A DNA stretch of 45,724 bases from Pseudomonadota bacterium (lineage in GTDB: Bacteria; Myxococcota_A; UBA796; GCA-2862545): the NCBI GenBank assembly GCA_023954855.1, contig JAGSGY010000041.1:1-45724 (forward strand), in the 5' to 3' direction. Position 1 is the first letter of the stretch. Each line of letters opens with the position of its first letter. Positions 28,053 through 37,900 of this stretch are shown here, in pieces. The translations under genes and the position numbers were made by a program. The notes under the pieces were generated by a model. It did not search any database, was not told the origin of the DNA, and saw only the letters and a program-made list of their open reading frames with translations.

Positions 28053-28855
28053 CACTCCGGCATCACCCACCGGCCGTCTCGCACATGCCGCTGGCGGAGG
28101 GCCGCGGCATCTGCCAGGTCGCGAATTGCGAAGCCCTGACTTGCGAAGAAGGCCGCCGCCTCTTCGGGGTGCACGCCAAAGGTGATCGGCTCTCCAAACA
28201 AGTGCAGCATTCCCGCACTCATGCGACGCCAGGTCGCGGCCATTCGTGGATCATCGAGGTAGAACCAGAGGTCCATGCCGATCGATGAGCCAGGACCGCT
28301 CATGCGCTTGATGGTCGCTAGCGTGTCGAGCACCGCCGCGCGGGTCAGGTACATCGACACGCCTTCCCACACCCAGAATGTGCGCAGCTTGGGGTCAAAG
28401 CCCTCTTCGAGTAGGCGGTCTTCGAGGCGCTGACGCTCGAAGTCGACGGCGACCACACGACGTGTCGTGGCGGGCAGGCCGCGGGCCAGAGTGCTCTTCC
28501 GCGCCGAGGTCGCGGGATGGTCGACCTCCCAGATGACCCGATCCCCGAGTGGTTCGGCGAGGCGCCAAGCCCGACTGTCGTACCCCGCACCCAGCAGCAC
28601 CACCTGCTCGGCTCCATCGCTCAACGCCTGCTGGATGGCGCGGTCGAGGAACGCGTGTCGGGCGAGCACATAGGTGGACAATCCGACGACGGCGCGCGGG
28701 GGCAGCGTGCCCCAGGTCCAGGCTGCGGCTCGAAGGGCTCTCGGTAGAAACCTCGCCGCGAGGGGGTCCTCGACAATCGGTTCGGCACGCCGTTGCTCCG
28801 CTGCGCGGAACACACACACGGCTTGGGCGGTACGGCTGGGTCGCTGCTCGCGCAT
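28025..28855 (-). CDS. Class I SAM-dependent methyltransferase (leucine carboxyl methyltransferase-like)
   Basis: 276 residues. The start ATG 28855 is chosen because upstream residues of the longer frame are antisense to the sulfatase gene. The LCM/PPM1 family markers are present: VVLLGAGYDSRAWRL for SAM binding, EVDHPATSARK for the adenosine, and EGVSMYLT. Bacterial members of this family methylate small molecules or unknown acids; the eukaryotic protein phosphatase substrate does not exist here. It diverges from the sulfatase-fold gene by 55 bases and overlaps the galE end. No substrate can be inferred. Confidence 0.92.
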   Translation of the reverse strand: MREQRPSRTAQAVCVFRAAEQRRAEPIVEDPLAARFLPRALRAAAWTWGTLPPRAVVGLSTYVLARHAFLDRAIQQALSDGAEQVVLLGAGYDSRAWRLAEPLGDRVIWEVDHPATSARKSTLARGLPATTRRVVAVDFERQRLEDRLLEEGFDPKLRTFWVWEGVSMYLTRAAVLDTLATIKRMSGPGSSIGMDLWFYLDDPRMAATWRRMSAGMLHLFGEPITFGVHPEEAAAFFASQGFAIRDLADAAALRQRHVRDGRWVMPECYVVVVEAA

Positions 28856-28896
28856 GCTGGTGGGGTAGCCCCTACACCGAAGCGATGCCAGCGCGA

Positions 28897-28902
28897 TAGG
28901 CT
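28897..28902 (+). promoter_or_regulatory. Possible -10 box (TAGGCT), leaderless start of the sulfatase gene
   Basis: TAGGCT lies eight bases before ATG 28911, which has no Shine-Dalgarno sequence. The spacing would put the first transcribed base at about the start codon. No -35 match is seen. Confidence 0.25.
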
Positions 28903-28910
28903 CTGGGCTC

Positions 28911-30698
28911 ATGCCCCCGACCGATTCCCGCGATGAGTGGCCCGAGGCTGCTCGAGTAGCTGCATTTCTGTACCTGGCCCGGCTTGCTGTGGGCTGGGGG
29001 GCTCCGCTCGGCGCTGAAGAATTGGTCCTGGATGCGGGGATCTGGTGGAGTCTGTTCGCTCTCGGTTTTGCCGTCATGCCGAAGCGCCCAGACATTTGGG
29101 TGCGGCTGTTCGCGTCGATGGCGATGGCGATGGCCGCGTTCCTGTCCCTGGCTGGCCTGTCGGTGAAGGAGGCGGTGGCTGGGGCAGCCGTGACCCTCGT
29201 CGTGAACGGCGTCATCCTCGGACGACATGCCGGATCTCCGGGCACAGCGGCGATCACGGCGGTCGTCGGCGTCCCTGTGGCTCTCGTCCTCGCCGTGCGC
29301 GGGGCACCGGAGGCCATGCCGGGCATCGCGTTTCTGACTCTGCTCGTGCTTCTAGTCGGTCATCGCGACATGCGGATTGCGGCGTTTCTCGCCCTCGGTG
29401 CCAGTCTGGTCGGGACTCCAGAGCGGCCCCCGACCTGGCGCGCCAAACAGGAGGCGCCCTCGGGGCCGGACATCGTGCTCGTGGTCGCCGATACGCTGCG
29501 CGCAGACGTCGCCGCCGAGCTGGAGACGACTCGCCGCGTGACGCGCGGTGGGGGCACCTCGCTCGGGGCGGTCTCTCCATCGCCGTGGACCCTGCCTTCC
29601 ATGGGCACATTGATGACGGGCAAGTCGCCGGACTCCCACGGGGCGGGGTCGAAGGGCACGCGTCTCTCCGGCTTGGCTCCGGGTCATCCGACGCTGGCGC
29701 GTTCGCTTCGCGACAAGGGCTATGACACGGCTGCTGTGCTCGCCGAGAACGGCTATCTCGCGCGCCGGTTCGGCCTTCTCGACGGCCTTGCCGAAGTGCG
29801 TGGTCGCGTCGGCCGCGGGTCCGAGCTCGTGTTCCGGCTCGACGAACGGGGACGCCGGGTGGTGTCTCGCGCACTGCGTGACGTCGGCCTTCCCGTGGGT
29901 CTCTGGGGACGCTCCTGGGGCGTGAACGACGCCGTGGCCGAGGTGGAGTTCATCCAGCAGTATCGCCGGGATCGCCCGCTCTTCCTCTGGGTTCACCTCA
30001 TGGAGACCCACATGCCCTGGGAGCATGTCGAGGGACCCGAGTCGGCGCTGCGCCGAGAGCTTGTCCTCGAGGACGCCAGCCCAGACGCTGCGGCACTTCA
30101 TCGGGCCTATCGTGAGCAGGCATCCGCTCTTGACGCGGGACTGCTCAAGTTGATTGCGGTGCTGGGTCCACCTCCTCCGCGAGGTCGAGTCTTCGTCTTG
30201 ACGTCCGATCATGGCGAGGAGATCTTCGAGCATGATGGCTTCGAGCACGGACACGCGTTCTGGGAGGAGCTTCTCCGGGTGCCCTTGCTGATTCAGGGGG
30301 TCGACGTACACCCGACCGCCAAGCTGAATCGGGTCGGACTCGCAGACCTGCACGCGACTCTTCTCGAGGCTGCGGGTGCGGAGCCGGCCGGAGATGGGCG
30401 ACCGCTTCAGAAGTCCGTCGGACCCAGCGTGCATCGCGCACAGGGGCTGCTCTACGGCGACCGGCCGGGCTACGCCGTCTGGCGAGGACGGCACAAGCTG
30501 ATCATGCAGGATGGTCCGAAGCTCTATGACCTGGCCGAGGATCCGCATGAACAACGCGATCTTGCAGCCGAGCTTCCCGATCTCGTTCGCAGTTTGTCTG
30601 CGTTTGCTCCCACTTCTGGGGCTGAAGGGCCTCCGGTCGAGCTGTCCGCCGAGGAGCGTCGTCGCCTCGAAGCACTCGGATATTTCCTGCCCGAGTAG
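28911..30698 (+). CDS. Membrane-anchored sulfatase-family (alkaline phosphatase superfamily) protein
   Basis: 595 residues. The first 165 contain about five membrane helices; a large extracytoplasmic domain follows. Metal and nucleophile motifs of the sulfatase fold are visible: DIVLVVADTLRAD (Asp194), the nucleophile loop SPSPWTLPSMGTLMTG (Thr227 or Ser at the catalytic position), TSDHGEEIFEHDGFEHGHAFWEE (Asp433, His434) and the family tail LYDLAEDPHEQRDLA. No Cys-x-Pro-x-Arg is present, so it cannot be a formylglycine sulfatase; the Thr fits phosphotransferases such as LtaS or EptA. A phospho-group transfer or hydrolysis on envelope glycans or lipids is a reasonable inference. Confidence 0.88.
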   Translation: MPPTDSRDEWPEAARVAAFLYLARLAVGWGAPLGAEELVLDAGIWWSLFALGFAVMPKRPDIWVRLFASMAMAMAAFLSLAGLSVKEAVAGAAVTLVVNGVILGRHAGSPGTAAITAVVGVPVALVLAVRGAPEAMPGIAFLTLLVLLVGHRDMRIAAFLALGASLVGTPERPPTWRAKQEAPSGPDIVLVVADTLRADVAAELETTRRVTRGGGTSLGAVSPSPWTLPSMGTLMTGKSPDSHGAGSKGTRLSGLAPGHPTLARSLRDKGYDTAAVLAENGYLARRFGLLDGLAEVRGRVGRGSELVFRLDERGRRVVSRALRDVGLPVGLWGRSWGVNDAVAEVEFIQQYRRDRPLFLWVHLMETHMPWEHVEGPESALRRELVLEDASPDAAALHRAYREQASALDAGLLKLIAVLGPPPPRGRVFVLTSDHGEEIFEHDGFEHGHAFWEELLRVPLLIQGVDVHPTAKLNRVGLADLHATLLEAAGAEPAGDGRPLQKSVGPSVHRAQGLLYGDRPGYAVWRGRHKLIMQDGPKLYDLAEDPHEQRDLAAELPDLVRSLSAFAPTSGAEGPPVELSAEERRRLEALGYFLPE

Positions 30699-30740
30699 CG
30701 CTTTGTAGAGCGAGGGGTGTCGAAGGAGCACGGAGGCATC

Positions 30741-31352
30741 ATGCTCGCTCTCGTCGCCCTTTTGTTCTCGCCCGCCCATGCCGATGACGTCGTCGTCGTG
30801 GTCGAAGACGCGCCGGCTCAAGAAGAAGCCGAGTGCAAGGAGGAGAAGTCCCCGCGCATCAGCAATGCCAAGGGGCTCCACGTCGGCCTGACCACCGAGT
30901 TCCTCCCGCTGGCCCCCGCGCAGCACCTTCACGGCCGGCTGATCGGAAAGAAGGATGCCTACGTCGGTATCGAGGGCCGCTTTGATCCGCTCGGAACCTG
31001 GGGGGGCAGGGCCAGCGCGGGCTTTGACGTGTTCGGCGCGGGGAATCTGGACCTCACCCTCGGTTTGTTCGCGGGTACGGCGGGGGACTGGGAGGACCGC
31101 TCCTACGTGCGACCCATCGCCGGAACCGAGGTCGCGATTGGCGGGCACTTCGAGAAGCTGTCGGTGCGCTATCGCTGGCTTGCAGGCCTGGGCGGCGGAC
31201 CGCTTGACTCTTTCCTCAGCGAACAAGAGCTTCGCGTGGGCTACCGCGTCGTGAAGCCAGTGCACGTCCATGGATCGTGGACCATTCTCGATCCAGCGGG
31301 TCCGCGAGGCATGCGCGGCGGCGTGGGCTTGGGGATCGAGGTGCAGCTGTAG
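30741..31352 (+). CDS. Exported beta-rich (possible outer-membrane) protein
   Basis: 203 residues from ATG 30741, which has GGAGG five bases before; GTG 30717 is an in-frame alternative. Signal peptide MLALVALLFSPAHA. A short acidic stretch with a single Cys (EEAECKEEKS) is followed by amphipathic strands with Gly and aromatics (GRFDPLGTWGGRASAGFDVFG, LTLGLFAGTAGDW), ending in Glu-Val-Gln-Leu. The pattern suggests a barrel or a lipocalin-like sandwich. It lies 42 bases after the sulfatase-fold gene and may be in its operon. Family unknown. Confidence 0.75.
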   Translation: MLALVALLFSPAHADDVVVVVEDAPAQEEAECKEEKSPRISNAKGLHVGLTTEFLPLAPAQHLHGRLIGKKDAYVGIEGRFDPLGTWGGRASAGFDVFGAGNLDLTLGLFAGTAGDWEDRSYVRPIAGTEVAIGGHFEKLSVRYRWLAGLGGGPLDSFLSEQELRVGYRVVKPVHVHGSWTILDPAGPRGMRGGVGLGIEVQL

Positions 31353-31385
31353 ACCTGCTCGGATAGCCGCAGTGAAGAGGTGACC

Positions 31386-32219
31386 GTGGCTGGACCGGGG
31401 ATCGGCGGACTGATCGAAGTGCTTGGCACCTTGCGTGGACCGCTGGAGTTCGAGCCGATTGCGCCGACACACATCGGTCTCGCATATGCCGCCCGAGGCC
31501 GGCGGCGGCACAGCGCCCCCCGCGCCGATGTCTACCTGCCCGAGGGGCATGGCCCGCATCCCGGTGTGCTGTTGGTACACGGCGGTGGCTTCATCATCGG
31601 TGGACGCAGCATGAAGCCGATGCGGCGGCTGACCACGGGGCTCGTGAAGGCCGGCTATGCGGTGGCCTCCATCGACTACCGCAAGATCGGACGCGGCGGT
31701 TCCAGGCTGCGCGGCGTCGAGGACGTCGAGGCGGCACTGGCATGGTGGTTCGCGCAGTCGAGTCGCTTTGGTCTCGACCCCGACCGCATGGGTGCCGTCG
31801 GCCTATCTGCAGGCGCGACCCTGCTCATGCTGGCCTCGGAGCGCCCGTCGTCGGGCACGCTTCGCTCACGCGTGTCGGTCTTTGGCCTCTACGACTTCGG
31901 GGGACTTCAGGGCACACTCGCGGGAGCACTCCGCACGCTGCTCTTGCGCGGTCAGGACAGTGGCGCCGTCTCACCGCGTCGCAAGGTGCGTTCCGAGGTA
32001 CCGATTACGATGCTCCACGGCACCGGAGACCAGCTGGTTCCCATCGCGCAGGCCCGAGAGTTCGCGTTGTCTCGCCGTGCGGCGGGATTGTCGGTCGAGC
32101 TTCACGAACTCGACGGTGCGCCCCATGGCTTCTTCAACCAGCCCGGTCCCTATGCCGAACAGGGGCTGCGGATCTTGCTCGAGACCCTGGACCGCGACCT
32201 CGGTGCTACATCGCCGTGA
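31386..32219 (+). CDS. Alpha/beta hydrolase (HSL-type esterase/lipase)
   Basis: 277 residues. The HSL/alpha-beta hydrolase-3 layout is clear: oxyanion motif HGGGF (65-69), nucleophile elbow GLSAG with Ser141, Asp215 (GTGDQLVP) and His247 (APHGFF). It should hydrolyse short carboxyl esters or similar bonds. I start at GTG 31386, preceded by GAGGT at the usual four-base distance; GTG 31380 would add two residues. No signal peptide, so cytoplasmic. The 3' end overlaps the convergent lipoprotein gene by 14 bases. Confidence 0.9.
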   Translation: MAGPGIGGLIEVLGTLRGPLEFEPIAPTHIGLAYAARGRRRHSAPRADVYLPEGHGPHPGVLLVHGGGFIIGGRSMKPMRRLTTGLVKAGYAVASIDYRKIGRGGSRLRGVEDVEAALAWWFAQSSRFGLDPDRMGAVGLSAGATLLMLASERPSSGTLRSRVSVFGLYDFGGLQGTLAGALRTLLLRGQDSGAVSPRRKVRSEVPITMLHGTGDQLVPIAQAREFALSRRAAGLSVELHELDGAPHGFFNQPGPYAEQGLRILLETLDRDLGATSP

Positions 32220-32610
32220 GGGTGAGGGTGGCGGCTCCGTCGCCCTCGTAGGGCATGCCCACGGAGCGCTTCTCGAGGCAGCTCGTAAACGCTTCGTCCG
32301 TGCCGCCGCCGTCGCTGACCTTCGCCGTCTTCACGGCGCCCGCTTCGACGGTCAGCTCGAGGGTCGCTGCGCCAGGGGTCTGGTTCTCGCCGATGCATGC
32401 TGCGAGTAGCTCCGCTTGGCCGCCCACCGATCCACGGCCGCCGCGCGTCATCACGTTGGGGCCCTTCAGCACGGGCGCTGGGCCCTTCGAAGCGGTGCCG
32501 CCCTTGGAAGAGGGGACCTCGAGTTCAGGTAGTGAGGACGCTGGCTCCGGCTCGGAGGCTCCGCACGCGCAGAGGGCGGCGGTGAACAGGACGCTCGAGA
32601 TACGCAGCAT
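32206..32610 (-). CDS. Lipoprotein with AgmX/PglI C-terminal-like domain
   Basis: 134 residues. Signal peptide with lipobox Leu-Cys-Ala-Cys16. After a Ser/Pro/Lys/Gly linker, residues about 64-134 resemble the AgmX/PglI C-terminal domain of myxobacteria: a Cys pair (LLAACIGEN and FTSCLEKRSVG), a strand of the type TLELTVEAGAVKTAKV and a closing strand ATLTLTAM. In Myxococcus xanthus, AgmX and PglI belong to adventurous gliding motility, but this domain is also found in many TonB-like envelope proteins. It diverges from the small exported protein by 111 bases. Confidence 0.7.
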   Translation of the reverse strand: MLRISSVLFTAALCACGASEPEPASSLPELEVPSSKGGTASKGPAPVLKGPNVMTRGGRGSVGGQAELLAACIGENQTPGAATLELTVEAGAVKTAKVSDGGGTDEAFTSCLEKRSVGMPYEGDGAATLTLTAM

Positions 32611-32721
32611 GGGCTTCTCCGTGTCTGCTCATAGCTCGTCACCTCGCCGAGGGACATCGTTCGGAACCTTCTGTGACTTCGGGGGTCGAATTGCTCAACC
32701 CCAGAGACGTGGAGATCGTCG

Positions 32722-32961
32722 ATGCGCTTTCTTTTCTTCTTCATCCTGCTTGTCCCTGCCCTTTCGTTGGCGGGTCCCAGAGATTCATCTCAGGCACGCG
32801 TTCTCGAGATCGATTTCGAGACCGTAGATGTCGTAGCGACGCTGCAAGGCCCACAGGCGCTGATCATTCAAGAACGCGAGCGGCCCACCTTCGACCCGAT
32901 GACGAGGCTGCGCGAACACTTCAAGGTCGAGATTCGCGAGTCCGTCGACGTGGTGAAGTAG
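32722..32961 (+). CDS. Small exported protein
   Basis: 79 residues. ATG 32722 is preceded by GGAGATCGTCG. The signal peptide (MRFLFFFILLVPALSLAG) leaves about 60 residues with a charged two-part body: VLEIDFETVDVVATLQGP, then ERPTFDPMTRLREHFKVEIRESVDVV. The wording resembles short exported proteins found in myxobacterial envelope gene clusters, but I cannot name the family. It faces away from the AgmX/PglI-like lipoprotein and precedes the signalling genes by 81 bases. Confidence 0.7.
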   Translation: MRFLFFFILLVPALSLAGPRDSSQARVLEIDFETVDVVATLQGPQALIIQERERPTFDPMTRLREHFKVEIRESVDVVK

Positions 32962-33002
32962 GGCGGCCAAGCTCAGTGGCGTCCTCTCCGCCGAACCTGC
33001 GC

Positions 33003-33008
33003 TAGACT
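33003..33008 (+). promoter_or_regulatory. Possible -10 box (TAGACT) of the signalling operon
   Basis: TAGACT lies 34 bases before ATG 33043 in an 80-base gap. No -35 match is visible, so confidence is low. Confidence 0.25.
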
Positions 33009-33042
33009 CAGGCGTCGGATCTGTATCGGAGCACGAAGCGAG

Positions 33043-34551
33043 ATGGCCCACCCGCTCGAGAAGCTTAGACGAACCTACCGGGAGCGCTTGGTCATGCAGG
33101 TCGAGGCGCTCAAGGGCGTGCGCGAGAGCTTTGTCGAGGGCGGAGTACGGTCCGACGCTGCTGAGCGCTCGATCCGTCGGCTCGCACATCGCCTTCGCGG
33201 CAGTGGCGGAACCCTTGGGTTCCCCCGTGTGAGCGTCGCTGCTGCACGGACCGAGGAGGCTTCTCGCGACGCGTTGAGCACGGAGCTCGACGGGCTGCTT
33301 GACGAAATTCGTCGCGCGATTCGAGATCAGTCCGGGGCACGAAGCCGCGGAGCAGCCTTGGTCGTGGACGCGGACCCGGCGGTCGCGAGCGTGCTTCAAC
33401 TCTCGCTCGCGCCTTACTCAGATGAGGTCCTGATCGCGCGGTCTCTTCAGGCGGCAAGGGACATTCTGCGAAGCCGTCCGGTCAGTATCATCGTGGTCGA
33501 CCTCGGCCTCCCAGATGGCGACGCGAGAGATCTCATCAGTACCTCGGGGGCCGACGCATCTCTCGCTGCGGTTCCGCTGGTCGTCCTGTCTGGCAGCATG
33601 GATGAGAACGAGCGACAGGAGTGCCTCGCCCTCGGTGCGACCGAGGTGCACGCGAAGCCCGTAGACCCCGTGGCCTTCGCGGCCTCGGCTCGTGCGCTCC
33701 TCGGCTTCGATGGCCGGGCAGAGTCCGGGCAGACGGGCGATAGCGAGACGGGACTTCCTGGGCCGGGCAGCCTCTACCAAGCAGCCCTTGCAGCACGGCG
33801 GCAGAACGCACGCGACGGCAGCAGCTGGGCAGTGGGCTTTCTGAAGTGTCCCGATGCCTTCGGCTTGATGGCCGAGGTGGCCGACGTGCTGAGAGACTTT
33901 GTCCCGCCAGGGGCATCACTGGTGCGATGGGATGAGCGCACCTTTGGTGTTCTCGCCGGTGAATGCGACGGCGAGCAGCTACGCAAGTTGCTCAGCGACG
34001 CACTCCCGCGATGCCGGTCGGCGGCTGCGCGGGCCGAAGCGAGTGGCTGGTTTGCCGGAGGCGTCATGCAAGCCGCCACTGCGCATCCGAACCACGTGTT
34101 CCGCATGGCCAAGCGCATGGTCGAGCTCGCTCGCATGGCCGGCGGCGATCAGGTGGTGTCCAGTGTCGTCGGAGAGGCCAAGAAGCGCGCTCGGGTGCTG
34201 CTAGCCGAGGATGACCCGACCTTCGCCGAAGCCATCACGATGATTCTAGACGAGCAGCTCGACCTCGAGGTGCATCACGTGCCGGCAGGGGATGCGGCGA
34301 TTGCGCTTGCCCGCGAGGCCGCCTTCGACCTATTCGTCCTCGACATCGACATGCCCGGTGCCGACGGGCTTACCGTGCTCCGGTACCTGCGTGGAAACCC
34401 GCGGTACTCCAAGACGCCCGTAGTGATGGTGTCCGCGCTTGCCAGCGACCGCCAGATGGTCGAAGGGCTAGAGTCCGGCGCCAATGACTACGTGGTGAAG
34501 CCCTTCTCCGCAGCGGTGCTCGCCGCGCGCCTCAAGAGGTTGTTGCCGTGA
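33043..34551 (+). CDS. Hpt-REC-degenerate GGDEF-REC signalling protein
   Basis: 502 residues in four parts. Residues 1-95 are a histidine phosphotransfer domain (His49 in AHRLRGSGGTLGF). Residues 105-223 are a receiver domain with phosphoacceptor Asp153 and Lys205. Residues 234-375 align with a GGDEF domain (TGLPGPGSLY) but the signature is RWDERTF instead of GGDEF, so it should not make cyclic di-GMP. Residues 384-502 are a second receiver with Asp434, Ser464 and Lys486. All parts but the GGDEF are intact. It is cytoplasmic with no DNA-binding output and probably a relay hub. The next gene overlaps by four bases. Confidence 0.9.
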   Translation: MAHPLEKLRRTYRERLVMQVEALKGVRESFVEGGVRSDAAERSIRRLAHRLRGSGGTLGFPRVSVAAARTEEASRDALSTELDGLLDEIRRAIRDQSGARSRGAALVVDADPAVASVLQLSLAPYSDEVLIARSLQAARDILRSRPVSIIVVDLGLPDGDARDLISTSGADASLAAVPLVVLSGSMDENERQECLALGATEVHAKPVDPVAFAASARALLGFDGRAESGQTGDSETGLPGPGSLYQAALAARRQNARDGSSWAVGFLKCPDAFGLMAEVADVLRDFVPPGASLVRWDERTFGVLAGECDGEQLRKLLSDALPRCRSAAARAEASGWFAGGVMQAATAHPNHVFRMAKRMVELARMAGGDQVVSSVVGEAKKRARVLLAEDDPTFAEAITMILDEQLDLEVHHVPAGDAAIALAREAAFDLFVLDIDMPGADGLTVLRYLRGNPRYSKTPVVMVSALASDRQMVEGLESGANDYVVKPFSAAVLAARLKRLLP

Positions 34552-34916
34552 GTTTTTCGGCACTGCTCGTCGAAGATGACGAGGACATTCGGGCGGTCGG
34601 TGAAGTGGCACTCGAGGCCGTCGGAGGGTGGAAAGTCCGCGCCGCGAACTCAGGTTTTCAGGCGCTGGACCGCCTCGATGGCTGGGTTCCAGACGTCATC
34701 CTGCTCGACGTCATGATGCCCGGCATGGACGGCGTCACCTGCTTCCACAAGATTCGAGAGCGGCCCGAGCTCCGCGACGTTCCCATCGTTTTCCTCACGG
34801 CGCGTGTGCAGAGCAACGAAGTCGCTGGCTACACGGCACTCGGTGCGGCCGGGGTGATTCACAAGCCCTTTGACCCGATGACGCTCGCGTCCGAGGTGCG
34901 AGAGCTGATCCGCTAG
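34548..34916 (+). CDS. Single-domain response regulator (CheY-like)
   Basis: 122 residues forming one receiver domain: acidic pair Glu9-Asp10-Asp11, phosphoacceptor Asp54, Thr84 and Lys106, all standard. It has no output domain, so it acts by protein contact or passes phosphate to the Hpt of its partner. GTG 34548 overlaps the previous stop by four bases (GTGA), so the two are made together. It ends one base from the convergent kinase gene. Confidence 0.95.
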   Translation: MSFSALLVEDDEDIRAVGEVALEAVGGWKVRAANSGFQALDRLDGWVPDVILLDVMMPGMDGVTCFHKIRERPELRDVPIVFLTARVQSNEVAGYTALGAAGVIHKPFDPMTLASEVRELIR

Positions 34917-34917
34917 C

Positions 34918-37900
34918 TCAATCAAATCCCGGCACGAGCATCTGCGTGATCTGATCTGGCTTGACGACCTCTTCGCGCTCCATCCACCGGTCGGCGAGGA
35001 TCTGCTCCTTCATGCCGTCGTTTCCGGTGAGCATCTTGCCGAGTCGGTTCCGGATGCAGTTGGCGTGCAGGTCCATCTCGAGGGAGTCGTAGACGCTTAG
35101 CGCCTCCAGCAAGGCATCCGCCGCCTGGCTCTTGCGGCCGTTGAGGTTCAGTACACCAGCTCGAATGACCGCGCCGTGGCCCTGTCCGAGAGCGAGCGGC
35201 GCCCTCGCCAGCGTCCGAGCGTGGCGGTCTGCTTCTTTCAGAAGCCCTTTGTCGCCACGATTACCGCCGGCCACCGCGGCGAGTCCGCGCATCCACGTGT
35301 AGTTGACGTGGTTGATCGGATTGTCGATGAGCCCACTCTCGGCCATCTCCGACTCCCGACGGGCCAGGTCATCCCAAGCATCGCGGTAGCGGCCATCGTA
35401 GAGGTGGAGGTAGGCCTGGCCGTGCATCGCGAACATACGGGGGTAGTCGAAGTCGCGGCGCTGCCACTGGGCGAGCACGCGATCGATCTCAAGTCTGGCC
35501 TGGTCGGCCTTGCCACGCGTGAGCAGCAGCAGGGGAAACACATCCAGCCGCAGGTTCGCCGAGATCAGCAGGTTGCCGTTCGCCTCGGCCTCGGCGAGAT
35601 GCAGTGCCCGTTCCTCGTAGCAGGCGCGGAGCTGCCCGCGCCAGACCAGGGCTTTCATGGCGAAAAGTCGCGCGCTTCCGAGCTCGAGGTGGGCGCCAGC
35701 ACAGTGTTCTGAGAAGATGCGCTCGGCTCGCCGGCAAGAGCGGTAGGCCGCATCCCAGGTACCTGCGACGAAGGAAGCGATGCCCTCGCCGAGTGCGACC
35801 AGGCCACGAGCGTGGGCTTTTCCGAGCTTGGAGGAGAGCTCGCGTGCGCGTCGCTGTACGCGGCTCGCATAGAGCTGCTTCTTCGGCGACGGGTCGGTTG
35901 CGGCCATGATCAGTTCGAGCGCAAAGGCCCAGGTGATCCGGACGGGTTCGCCGGCTCTGAGTGCGAGCCGCAGGTTCTGCGCCTGGAAGTAGGCTCCCTG
36001 GAGTGGGTCGACCAGAGAGAGGCTCATCGCCAAGAAGCGGGCGGCGTCGATGCGCTGAAGATCGAGCTCTGCGACCTTCGACTCCTTGCGATGAGGCACA
36101 TCGAGCCCGATGGACTTCGTGCAGAGCTGGTTGGCGAAGATGCCGAGCTTGGCGCGGAACGGGGAGGGGGCCAGGCTCAAATTCACGGCCTTGAGGACCT
36201 CAGCGAAGAGCTGAAGTCCCTCATCCACATGTCCGCTCACCAGCAGCTGCTCGCCCGCCATGCGCCGAAGCTCGATGGCCTTCAGCTTGCCAGCCTGTGC
36301 GGCGGCTTCGAGATAGACGCGCGCGGCTTCTCGACCGCGGCCGGCGTACACCAACACGTCCGCGAGCTCGATCTGCAGGCCCTCCTTCTCGTCCCAGGGC
36401 CAATCGCGGAGGCTGAGGGCGGTGCGGTACAGCTCGGCAGAGCGATCGAAGGCGAGGCCATCGGCTGATGCCTTGGCGGCTGCGGCAGCGAGCTCAGCGG
36501 CGCGCTCTTGCTGGCCGCCGTTGAGCATATGAGCGAACAGAGCTTCGGGGTCGACCCAGCCATAGTGCTCCATCGAGCGGGCAATACGCACGTGGAGCTT
36601 TCCGCGCGCGTCTTGGGTCATCGCGGTCGAGATCGAGCTCGAGATGCGACCGTGGTAGGGCTCGACGATCTCGCCGAGGGGACCACTGGTCGAGCGCACG
36701 AAGCGCGAGTTGCGCAGCTCTTGAAGGGCGCCGAGTTCATCCGACTCGATGCCGGCGGCACGTGCGACGACCTTTAGAGGGAGGGGGCGTCCGGTGAGTG
36801 CCACCACGCGAGCCAAGCGCTGCCCGTCCTCGGACAGCTTGACCAACCGGCGTCGGAACAGCTCGTCGAGGGTGAGGTCTGCGAGCTGGCTGACGTCTTC
36901 GCCCGTCTCGGCGGCGTGCATCAGGTGGCGAGCGAGCTCGGCCAGCAGGAAGGGGTTGCCTCCGGATTCCTCTGCGACCCACACCGCGGCACGGGCCGGG
37001 TCGGGTAGGGGGTCGCTGAGAAGCCCACGGGCCACGGCCACGGCTTGAATCTTCGAAAGCTCGCTGAGCACGAGCTCGGCGTACGGAACCTCGCGCAGCA
37101 CCGGGTCATTGCGGAGATGCAGCAAGAAAGGTGCGGTGTCGGCATCTTCGGAGCGGTAGGTGAGGACCCACAGCACCCGGTAGCCCCGCAGCTCTCGCAG
37201 CAGGTTGGTCAGCAGGCGTGCGCTGTCCAGGTCACCCCAGTGCACGTCGTCGATGCTGATCAGCAGCGGCCGACGCCTTGAGAGGTTCTGCAGCAGGTCG
37301 CGGAAGGCGCGGAAGGCGCGGTTGCGGTGGTCGCCGATGTCGCCGAGATCGAGGGACTCAGTCTCGGCCTCGCCGAACTCCGACAGTGCGGGAAACGCCC
37401 GAGAAAGGGCGCCCATATCTTGCGGAAGCACGCGGTCCATCGTGTCGTCGTCGAGCTTCGAAAGCCGCCGGCGAATGCCATCAACGAGGTGGTCGAAGGC
37501 CTTGTAGGGAACCGTCTCGCGCTCGTAGCAGCGCCCGCGGAGCACGATGGCATCCTCGTGCTTTCGGATCTCGGTGAGGAAGTTTCGGACAAAGCTGCTC
37601 TTGCCGACTCCGGATGCGCCGTGGACCAGCGCCAGCGAGCCGTTGCGACGCTTTGCCTTTGCCCAGAGTTCCTCGAGCTGCTGCCGCTCCTCCTCCCGAC
37701 CCTCGAAGCGCTGGCGTTGAGGGTCGACAATGCCCTGGGTCCCGTGGCCGAGAATCTCGAGAATCTCGCGAGCGGTCGGGCGTTCCGTCGGCTCGATGGC
37801 GAGCAAGCGAGCCGTGAGTTGGTCGAGGTCGGGGGGAACACCGGCGACCATCGCGCTCGGTCTTGGCGGGGCCTCCTCCTGCTTGGCTACGAGGATGCGC

